Shown: piece after piece, positions 58,389 to 64,000 of the stretch | Numbering within the stretch: the first letter of the stretch is position 1 | Layout: every line of letters starts with the position of its first letter | Assembly (NCBI RefSeq): GCF_036588685.1 | Contig: NC_086384.1 | Coordinates: forward strand, 54,478,945 to 54,542,944 | Direction of reading: 5' to 3' | Source of the DNA: Mytilus trossulus | Taxonomy: Eukaryota > Mollusca > Bivalvia > Mytilida > Mytilidae | DNA length: 64,000 nucleotides | Program-made: the position numbers and the translations under genes | Notes under the pieces: model-generated | What the model was told of the DNA's origin: nothing | The model's database searches: none | What the model saw: only the letters and a program-made list of their open reading frames with translations

Positions 58389-58979
58389 ATGAAACAACCT
58401 ACAGCTCCTAATTTATATCCAGAATTACCTATAGAAGATGGACAAAACTATAGATTACAAAAAATTTCAGAAATAGAAAATTCTTTAAAAAATGAAAGAG
58501 ACAAAAGAAATTCTTTATATAAAAAATATAAAAGAGGAGTAAACTTTACAGATGGAATAGATACAACTTTAATTTCAGCATCAGTTATTTCTGCAGGTAT
58601 AGGTATTGCTATTCCTATTTTATTACCATTACAGATTACAGCAGTCGCATGCGGTAGTGTTGGGGGTGTAATAAAATTATTAAGAAGAAAGCTTACTTCA
58701 AAAGCTAAAAAACATTATGAAATAAAAACTTTAGCAGAGTGTAAATTAAATAGTATTAAAGATTTAATTTCTAGATCTTTAACTGACAATAAAATAAGTG
58801 AAGAAGAATTTAAACTTATTTTAGAAGAACTAGAAAAATTTAATGAGATGAAAAAAAATTTAAAAATGGCAAATTTAAAAACTTCAAAAAGTTTACCAGA
58901 AGATGAAAGAAGAAAAATTATAGAAGAAACAGAAAATAGAGTAAGAAATGAAATAAAAAAAAAAATGGAAAATCTATAA
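58389..58979 (+). CDS. Virus-like cassette gene 1: helical protein with hydrophobic hairpin (196 aa)
   Basis: Function unproven. Visible features: a Pro-rich start (TAPNLYPELPIEDGQNYRLQ), a charged helix (~25-50), a hydrophobic Gly/Ala-rich stretch at about 58-98 (ISASVISAGIGIAIPILLPL, ITAVACGSVGGVIKLL) able to form one or two membrane-inserted helices, then a long charged helical C-terminus (LTDNKISEEEFKLILEELEKF) ending in Lys/Glu-rich coil. I have an unverified memory of similar proteins in other invertebrate genomes next to the same partner genes. Codons are strongly A/T-ending, unlike the Gypsy pol gene. The start follows ATCAATTTTTACTTAAAAAA. First gene of the compact cluster; a minor capsid or membrane-associated virion protein is the likeliest role. 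Confidence 0.8.
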   Translation: MKQPTAPNLYPELPIEDGQNYRLQKISEIENSLKNERDKRNSLYKKYKRGVNFTDGIDTTLISASVISAGIGIAIPILLPLQITAVACGSVGGVIKLLRRKLTSKAKKHYEIKTLAECKLNSIKDLISRSLTDNKISEEEFKLILEELEKFNEMKKNLKMANLKTSKSLPEDERRKIIEETENRVRNEIKKKMENL

Positions 58980-59069
58980 TTTTTATAAACAAAATAACTT
59001 TAGTTGAAAATCACCACTATGTGAACGTGGGAAATCCACCAAACTATGAATCAATTTTTAATTAAATAA

Positions 59070-59204
59070 ATGGATGAAGAAACAAAAGAAAAATTAGTAG
59101 AAAATGTAAAAATAATGTTAAATAAAAAATTTAATTATTTTTATCTTAAGTTGTTTTTAACAGGTTCTTTTTATTGTTTATTATCTAATATTTTAGATGA
59201 ATAA
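59070..59204 (+). CDS. Virus-like cassette gene 2: small hydrophobic protein (44 aa)
   Basis: Short frame MDEETKEKLVENVKIMLNKK, then an aromatic/hydrophobic segment (residues ~21-41, FNYFYLKLFLTGSFYCLLS), ending ILDE. Although short, it starts right after ATCAATTTTTAATTAAATAA, the same context as gene 1. Its stop overlaps the first possible ATG of gene 3 (59197), as expected in a compact viral operon-like array. It may be a single-span membrane peptide. Moderate confidence because of size. Confidence 0.5.
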   Translation: MDEETKEKLVENVKIMLNKKFNYFYLKLFLTGSFYCLLSNILDE

Positions 59205-60543
59205 AATGGCTGAAGGAGGTTATGAGTTTGATAATCCTGAGTTTAAAAATAATGATTATGATGATGGTTATGAAGAAGAAGAAACGTCTTTTCAAGATGA
59301 TGAAGAGTTTCAAAATAATATAAATAAGGAATTTGAAAAATCAAGAGATTTATCAGAAAATGATGTTAAAATTCGTAAAAAAGAAACTACAAAAAAAATG
59401 ATTAAACAATTTTATAAAAAAAATGGTGAAACTATACGTAATGAAGAGGTTTTTTTTGTTAGGGAAGATCATAATGAAAGACAAATCTTATATGTAAAAG
59501 ATGAAAAGGGTAATAATATTGCATTAACGTATTTTAAAAAAGGAGTATTAAAGTTTTATAAATTTAGTACTCTTCAAAAAGAATACGGTGTTAATTTTGT
59601 CAGGGATGTTTTAGGTGTAGATGATTATAAAATATCTGATTATTTAAAAGAAGGTAGATCAGTGTTTCAAGATTTTCAAAAAAAGATAAAAGCACCAATT
59701 CGTGAACTCGATAATATAGAAATTCCATTACAAGAAATATCTACACAACAAGAAGGACAAGAATTATTAGAAATAGCAAGTAATGAAGAAACACATGTGA
59801 AAGAAATAGAAACTTCATTTATTGAACAAGGAACATCTTTCATAAATGAAGAAACACAAACAGATATGACAAAAAGAGAGATGGATGGTATAATCAGTGC
59901 AATGACATCAGTAAAAGAAGAGATTGCAAATGAATTAGCAAAATTGAATGAAACAAATAAAGACTTAGCAAAAGAAAACGCCAAATTAGAACAAGCTAAA
60001 GAAGACAATGATGAATTTCAAATAAATAGAATAAGTAGTCGAATAAGAGAGTTAGAATCTGAGAGAAGTGCAAGACTAGAAGTAATTAATATTAATAAAG
60101 AAAAACTACGTAGTCAAGTAAACAGATTTAAACAAACAATACATAAAATGTTAAACGAAGACAAAACATTAGGTGAAAGAATAAGAACATTATTCAGAGA
60201 ACAAGGAATAACAATAGTTAGTGTTTTAACTGCTTTTGGAATGATTATTGGTGTTATTGTTGAAGTATTTACTGGTTCTCCTTCTCCTTCTCCTTCTCCT
60301 CCATCAAAAGGTGGTGGTGTACAAGACTGGATAAAAAAACAATTAAAAAATCTTGGAAAATTATTATCTTTTCTTGCAGGAAAATTAGCAGCTGCATTAC
60401 CAGGTATTATAGGTTCTATTGTTTCTTGGTTATTGTCTGCAACAAAAGACGTAGTAAATTGGTTTGCAAACAACTTATGGGCATTGCTTATTTTAGTTGT
60501 TAGTTTATTGTTTACTGCTGCTAGAGATTATTTGAAAAAATAA
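59197..60543 (+). CDS. Virus-like cassette gene 3: coiled-coil protein with membrane-active C-terminus (up to 448 aa)
   Basis: The likely start is M4 (59206, AAAATGG) rather than M1. Acidic N-terminus, then a globular part (~65-165). An ETQTDM-type segment leads into a long coiled coil (~225-328, EEIANELAKLNETNKDLAKE). A hydrophobic helix GITIVSVLTAFGMIIGVIVE (~337-358) follows, then a Ser-Pro repeat linker (GSPSPSPSPPSKGGG), an amphipathic cationic helix (WIKKQLKNLGKLLSFLAGKL) and a hydrophobic end (ALPGIIGSIVSWLLS, NLWALLILVVSLLFTAARDY). The amphipathic-plus-hydrophobic tail resembles membrane-lytic virion proteins in design. I have an unverified memory of close relatives of this C-terminus in other invertebrate genomes. 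Its 3' end overlaps gene 4 by 16 bp, tail to tail. Function inferred, not proven. Confidence 0.82.
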   Translation: MNKMAEGGYEFDNPEFKNNDYDDGYEEEETSFQDDEEFQNNINKEFEKSRDLSENDVKIRKKETTKKMIKQFYKKNGETIRNEEVFFVREDHNERQILYVKDEKGNNIALTYFKKGVLKFYKFSTLQKEYGVNFVRDVLGVDDYKISDYLKEGRSVFQDFQKKIKAPIRELDNIEIPLQEISTQQEGQELLEIASNEETHVKEIETSFIEQGTSFINEETQTDMTKREMDGIISAMTSVKEEIANELAKLNETNKDLAKENAKLEQAKEDNDEFQINRISSRIRELESERSARLEVININKEKLRSQVNRFKQTIHKMLNEDKTLGERIRTLFREQGITIVSVLTAFGMIIGVIVEVFTGSPSPSPSPPSKGGGVQDWIKKQLKNLGKLLSFLAGKLAAALPGIIGSIVSWLLSATKDVVNWFANNLWALLILVVSLLFTAARDYLKK

Positions 60544-61760
60544 AGTGCTGTAAATCCTATTACAATACTTACAAATATTATTGCTTGTTTATTATCTTCA
60601 TGATCTTCATGTTCAATTTTTTTTATTGGATCTATTTTTGGTTCTTCAGGCTTTTCAGGTTTTATAGGTTCTTGTGGTTTTACAGGTTCTTTTGGTTTAA
60701 AATCAACATGATCAAAATTTTTATTATTTAAATCATCATTTAACCCAAGTGTTTGATTTTCTGTTGCAATTATAATTTTATTATTATAACCAACAATACT
60801 TCCAATTTGTAAAACCATATCACTGGGAGACATATATAAACCAAGTCCATAAGCATAATCAACTTTACTTCTTGCATATTTTAAAACATTTTCATAATTC
60901 GATATCTGGGTGGGTAAATCGATAGGACTATTTATTACATCTTGTACATTTGCTAAGAATTGTTTTTGTGCATCAAATCCTGTTCCTACTTTTAAAATTT
61001 CTGTTTTTGTTTGTGATTGTGCACCTAACAAAGCCCATACATAAATTTTAATACTTTCATTAATACGTTCAACACCAGATTGTGTAAATCCATTCCCATT
61101 ATCTAAAATAAAAGTAGTCCAAGCCATACTTATATCTTTTTCATGCTTAATAGTATCATGAGTACTAAAGAAAGGTCCTTTAATTTTATTTCTTTGTCTA
61201 TATTCTCCACTTGGTTTATAATATTGCTCAAAACTTCCTAATCCTTGACATGATGATTCTAGTTTTTGTCTCCAATTTGTATTTGGAGAAATATTAAATT
61301 CATCACATAATTTCTGATATGCAGCTTTGTCATATGGGTTCTTGTAATAACAGAAAGAAGAATCTGTTGGTAAAGGTGATTTAAGTTCTTTTAAAATTCT
61401 GGCAATACAATAATATAAATGAAACATATAAAAAGACTTTGTAAGATTTGAAGTATTTTGTATATGATCATTATAAGAAACACCACATCCTGTACTTGCA
61501 CACCAAACTGCAAAATTTAACTGACATTGCCACCAATCAAATGAAGAATGAATCCAGGCATTCCATGGTTCGTTAGTGTGTATTGATGGGTTTTGATAGT
61601 TTTGAAATAAATCAGGAAAAGATGTTTTAAAGTTCTCTTTTTGATTTACAAATATTGTTTGATTTACAAGATTTGTTTTTAATTGATGATCTTTTTCAGA
61701 ATATTTAATACCTGGATTATATGAAACATTAGGATTATATTTAAATTCTTTTGTTATCAT
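60528..61760 (-). CDS. Virus-like cassette gene 4: C-terminally anchored protein of unknown function (410 aa)
   Basis: The only minus-strand gene of the cluster. The N-terminal ~320 residues appear globular, with aromatic/Cys-rich parts (WNAWIHSSFDWWQCQLNFAV; TGCGVSYND; KNPYDKAAYQKLCDEFNISP; GNGFTQSGVERINESIKIYV). A Pro/Lys/Glu repeat stalk (KPKEPVKPQEPIKPEKPEEP, ~350-375) and a terminal membrane helix (AIIFVSIVIGFTALYFFK, ~392-410) follow. The layout suggests an ectodomain displayed on a stalk or tethered to a membrane. No enzymatic motif is recognised. It diverges from gene 5 with only 15 bp between the start codons. A host-interaction or minor virion role is a guess. Confidence 0.82.
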   Translation of the reverse strand: MITKEFKYNPNVSYNPGIKYSEKDHQLKTNLVNQTIFVNQKENFKTSFPDLFQNYQNPSIHTNEPWNAWIHSSFDWWQCQLNFAVWCASTGCGVSYNDHIQNTSNLTKSFYMFHLYYCIARILKELKSPLPTDSSFCYYKNPYDKAAYQKLCDEFNISPNTNWRQKLESSCQGLGSFEQYYKPSGEYRQRNKIKGPFFSTHDTIKHEKDISMAWTTFILDNGNGFTQSGVERINESIKIYVWALLGAQSQTKTEILKVGTGFDAQKQFLANVQDVINSPIDLPTQISNYENVLKYARSKVDYAYGLGLYMSPSDMVLQIGSIVGYNNKIIIATENQTLGLNDDLNNKNFDHVDFKPKEPVKPQEPIKPEKPEEPKIDPIKKIEHEDHEDNKQAIIFVSIVIGFTALYFFK

Positions 61761-61775
61761 TTTTTTATATTAAAA
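61761..61775. promoter_or_regulatory. 15-bp divergent intergenic region
   Basis: TTTTTTATATTAAAA separates the start codons of genes 4 (minus) and 5 (plus). Read in either direction it gives a T-rich/TTAAA-type sequence abutting ATG. Promoter elements must overlap the opposite gene or be extremely short. Confidence 0.55.
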
Positions 61776-62417
61776 ATGTTTCATACTATTTCAAATATTG
61801 ATAATACAATAAACTTAGAACAATACATAAATAACAGAAATGGAAATAAACGTATTGGTTTGAAATTTATAAGATACAGTATAGGTTGGTATAATGTTTA
61901 TCATGGGTTTATAACAAAAACCGGAGAGGAACAGCAAAGGATTATGAATGGTTATTATAGTTTTCAACAAATAGTGGATGAATTTCAAAAAGAAAATATT
62001 GTATTATCCGTAAATGAAGCAAATGGTATCGCTTCATTAAACACTACTACTGAGTTAAAGATAAGTAAGGGTTTGGGAAATATGTTAGGATTTAATAATA
62101 AACGTAAATTCGAACCTAATGAATTACATTATGGAAACAAATTTGTGGATTTTGCTATCCATAAATCATTATATATCCATTTGGAACAAGTTAGCACTTC
62201 TCATAATTATCTTGATGGTAAGCCAAGTACATTATTGGCTGTTATTCCAGTCGAGAATAAAGAGTTTGGTGAAGTTATAACAGCGAGATTTGAGCAACCG
62301 GAATATAAGTGTTTAGTAAATGATGTTATAACAGAATTGAAATTAGAAATAAGAGATGAAAATAATAACAAGATAATTAATCATTTACCAATTAATTGTG
62401 TTTTAGAAGTTATATAA
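61776..62417 (+). CDS. Virus-like cassette gene 5: probable penton-like (single jelly-roll) protein (213 aa)
   Basis: 213 residues with an N-terminal beta/alpha part (GYYSFQQIVDEFQKENIVLS) and a C-terminal beta-rich domain. Features: LGFNNKRKFEPNELHYG, LYIHLEQVSTSHNYLDGKPS, TLLAVIPVENKEFGEVI and the end ELKLEIRDENNNKIINHLPI. The pattern 'surface loop, (N/D)GKPSTLLA, late RDENN..LP hydrophobic strand' is what I associate with penton/minor-capsid-like single jelly-roll proteins of Polinton-type viruses. It lies immediately upstream of a spike-like gene and the probable major capsid gene. Only 13 bp separate its stop from gene 6. Structure prediction would decide. Confidence 0.72.
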   Translation: MFHTISNIDNTINLEQYINNRNGNKRIGLKFIRYSIGWYNVYHGFITKTGEEQQRIMNGYYSFQQIVDEFQKENIVLSVNEANGIASLNTTTELKISKGLGNMLGFNNKRKFEPNELHYGNKFVDFAIHKSLYIHLEQVSTSHNYLDGKPSTLLAVIPVENKEFGEVITARFEQPEYKCLVNDVITELKLEIRDENNNKIINHLPINCVLEVI

Positions 62418-62430
62418 TTTATTTAATAAA

Positions 62431-62976
62431 ATGAGCATACTTGGTGTCAAAAAAAAAAACGTAGATACATCGGAAATAAAAAAGGAAATATTAAATATGA
62501 AGAGTGAGCTTCAAACAATGGATACTAAGGATAGAGATTTACGCCGGAGTGTCGCTGCCCTAACCATCAGAGTTTTAAATGTTGAAAATATAGTTAGTAA
62601 TATTAAAAATAAACCAGACAAAAAATTAATAAGTATAAATGCTGGAATTGATGGTTCAATACATGCAAGACAAAAGTTTAATTTTGGTGATGGTGGTGGT
62701 GGTTATTATGTAATGAACTTTCCAGGACAAATATTGGGTATTAGTTTAGTAAGTTTAAGAACAAACTCAGATAATATAGATGTTATGATAACTGTTAATA
62801 ATTATAAGACATATAGTTACGGAATAAGTTTAAGTAATGGTGACACACACAGTTATCATAACTTTTATACACCTTTTGAAGTTAAGGCTGGAGATATTAT
62901 AGGGTTTGTTAGTGAGAGTGATAATTCTACATGTATCAATACTCTAGTATCAGTGATAATTGAATTATTTTTATAA
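62431..62976 (+). CDS. Virus-like cassette gene 6: coiled-coil plus beta-rich spike-like protein (181 aa)
   Basis: A short N-terminus (MSILGVKKKN) leads to a heptad-rich helix (~12-68, KKEILNMKSELQTMDTKDRD, LRRSVAALTIRVLNVENIVS) and then a compact beta-rich domain (~72-181). The latter contains FGDGGGGYYVMNFPGQILGI, DVMITVNNYKTYSYGISLSN and FEVKAGDIIGFVSESDNSTC. A trimerising coiled coil with a small beta head is the usual build of viral fibres and attachment spikes. The identification rests on this architecture and on its place between the penton-like and capsid genes, not on a known family. Start context TTTATTTAATAAAATG; 18 bp before gene 7. Confidence 0.72.
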   Translation: MSILGVKKKNVDTSEIKKEILNMKSELQTMDTKDRDLRRSVAALTIRVLNVENIVSNIKNKPDKKLISINAGIDGSIHARQKFNFGDGGGGYYVMNFPGQILGISLVSLRTNSDNIDVMITVNNYKTYSYGISLSNGDTHSYHNFYTPFEVKAGDIIGFVSESDNSTCINTLVSVIIELFL

Positions 62977-62994
62977 CAAATTTAATCCTTAAAA

Positions 62995-64000
62995 ATGTCG
63001 GCATACGGAAACAAATTAAATCCTTACAGAAAAATAAGAGAACCCCGTGGTGTGAAAGGTATTCGTCAAAGTGTATCAATAACAAATAATCCTTCAACTA
63101 TTGATCAAAATCAACAGCTATTAGTGAGATTTCCCAATCTAAGCAATAATGATGTTATTGTTCCTGGAACAACCAGATTGGCATTTGAAATAGAACTCAC
63201 ATCTACAGACGACAATGCAACTATATATCAAAACATAGGAAGAACAATAGTTAAAAAAACAACAATTCGTATAAGTGGAAATGAAATTATGTCAATTGAT
63301 GATAGTGATATTTATCATTGTTATGTTGATTTATGGAAATCTACATCTGAACGTTTAAATATGGCATACCAAGGAATTGGTGAAACAAACATGTTAAAAC
63401 ACAGAGTTGGCGCGGATGATAAAGCATCAAACATAGGGGATGAAGCAATTGCAACTGCATATGGTGCAAGATTTTGTATCCCACTTGATTTTGAACTATT
63501 AGAAACTCATATGCCTTTTTATCAAGCAGGTCTTGGTGATAGACTTGAATATGAACTTACATTTAATAATTATAGCAATGTTATTAAATCAACAGATACA
63601 TCTGCAAGTTATACAATCAAAAACATTTGTTTAGAATTTGATATGGTTACTGATGCAGAATTAGCAAGACAGATAAGACAACAAGTTAATGGTAAGATGG
63701 TTATTTTGTACGATAGAATACTAAGACATAGAAAAATAACCAAAAACAAATCTGATACATTGTGGAATATAAATTTAAATGTTCCAGCTAGAAGTATGAA
63801 AGGAATTCTAATGTTGTTCGAAGATCCTGAAAGAACAAGTACCGAAACTTATTATAATCCTAACATAACAAAAGTAGAAATGACAATAGAAGGTGTTCCA
63901 AATCAACTATACAGTCAAGGAATGAAAGCATATCAACAATGGGATGAAATAAATAAATTCTTTGCTTTAAATTCAAAAAGAAATAAAACAACAGAAGAAG
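62995..64000 (+). CDS. Virus-like cassette gene 7: probable major capsid protein (double jelly-roll), partial
   Basis: Open for 335 codons from ATG 62995 to the window edge. Sequence landmarks: KGIRQSVSITNNPSTIDQNQ (residues ~22-41), VPGTTRLAFEIELTS (~58-72), TTIRISGNEIMSIDDSDIYH (~91-110), FCIPLDFELLETHMPFYQAG (~161-180), NICLEFDMVT (~208-217), LRHRKITKNKSDTLWNINLN (~244-263), VPARSMKGILMLFEDP (~264-279) and TKVEMTIEGVPNQLYSQGMK (~292-311). Alternating beta strands with 'PLDFELLE..PFYQAGLGDRLEY' and 'NLNVPARSMKGILMLFE' suggest a two-domain jelly-roll capsid fold. I have an unverified memory of this family as uncharacterised proteins in many invertebrate genomes. Size, composition and neighbours support a capsid role; the fold is inferred. 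The C-terminus lies outside the window. Confidence 0.75.
   Translation, partial: MSAYGNKLNPYRKIREPRGVKGIRQSVSITNNPSTIDQNQQLLVRFPNLSNNDVIVPGTTRLAFEIELTSTDDNATIYQNIGRTIVKKTTIRISGNEIMSIDDSDIYHCYVDLWKSTSERLNMAYQGIGETNMLKHRVGADDKASNIGDEAIATAYGARFCIPLDFELLETHMPFYQAGLGDRLEYELTFNNYSNVIKSTDTSASYTIKNICLEFDMVTDAELARQIRQQVNGKMVILYDRILRHRKITKNKSDTLWNINLNVPARSMKGILMLFEDPERTSTETYYNPNITKVEMTIEGVPNQLYSQGMKAYQQWDEINKFFALNSKRNKTTEE

Noticed and set aside
59676-60473. Minus-strand frames inside gene 3
   Set aside because: Antisense shadows of the plus-strand coding sequence with Ser/Phe-rich, motif-free products.
58389-64000. Firm assignment to Maverick/Polinton or adintovirus
   Set aside because: No PolB, integrase, ATPase, protease or terminal repeat is visible in the window; capsid-type genes alone do not fix the lineage.

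Overview
The window looks like repeat-dense, AT-rich genomic DNA of a marine mussel (Mytilus-like bivalve). The host call rests on several interspersed repeats that I recognise from memory as abundant in Mytilus: the block with 'GACGAAACGCGCGTCTGGCG', the block with 'GATGTGGTATGAGTGCC..GAGACAACTCTCC', and the TTAA-flanked 'GGTGGTACC' MITE. This was not checked by search. I see no intact ordinary host gene, tRNA, rRNA or CRISPR array. Apart from one broken host-type gene, the content is mobile elements, foldback elements and one compact virus-like gene cassette.

Layout. 1-3612 (minus): a LINE with an open ORF2 (endonuclease plus start of RT, running off the left edge) and an intact ORF1 carrying three CCHC knuckles and an SGNH-type domain. 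3803-7331: foldback and hairpin elements, a DIRS-type RT fragment and a mussel repeat. 7332-15981 (minus): a decayed BEL/Pao LTR retrotransposon with a GTCAC target duplication. It sits inside an older palindromic element and itself carries two TTAA-flanked elements. 16.8-20.9 kb: MITEs and a broken RT-like fragment. 20937-30000 (plus): a young Ty3/Gypsy element with nearly identical 1.52-kb LTRs and one intact 1577-codon ORF that has almost no Gag. It split a mussel repeat, leaving TATA on both sides. 31515-54716: a very large inverted repeat with arms of about 10 kb and an 872-bp spacer. The left arm alone carries an extra 2352-bp TIR element with an ATTT target duplication, and the right arm keeps the empty site. 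56.5-58.1 kb (minus): a TRIM/NHL-type beta-propeller gene fragment broken by two MITEs.

58389-64000 (running off the right edge) is the most interesting part. Seven tightly packed, AT-rich, intronless ORFs have intergenic gaps of 13-90 bp, one 16-bp tail-to-tail overlap and one 15-bp head-to-head gap. I read them as the virion module of an integrated DNA virus or virus-like transposon. The set is a partial probable double-jelly-roll major capsid protein, a probable single-jelly-roll penton-like protein, a coiled-coil/beta-rich spike-like protein, two membrane-active or helical proteins and a C-terminally anchored protein of unknown role. Most starts lie directly after a T-rich/TTAAA context, as if each gene had its own very short promoter. 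No polymerase, ATPase, protease, integrase or terminal repeat of this element is visible here. Its class is therefore unproven; it is compatible with the Polinton/adintovirus-like world.
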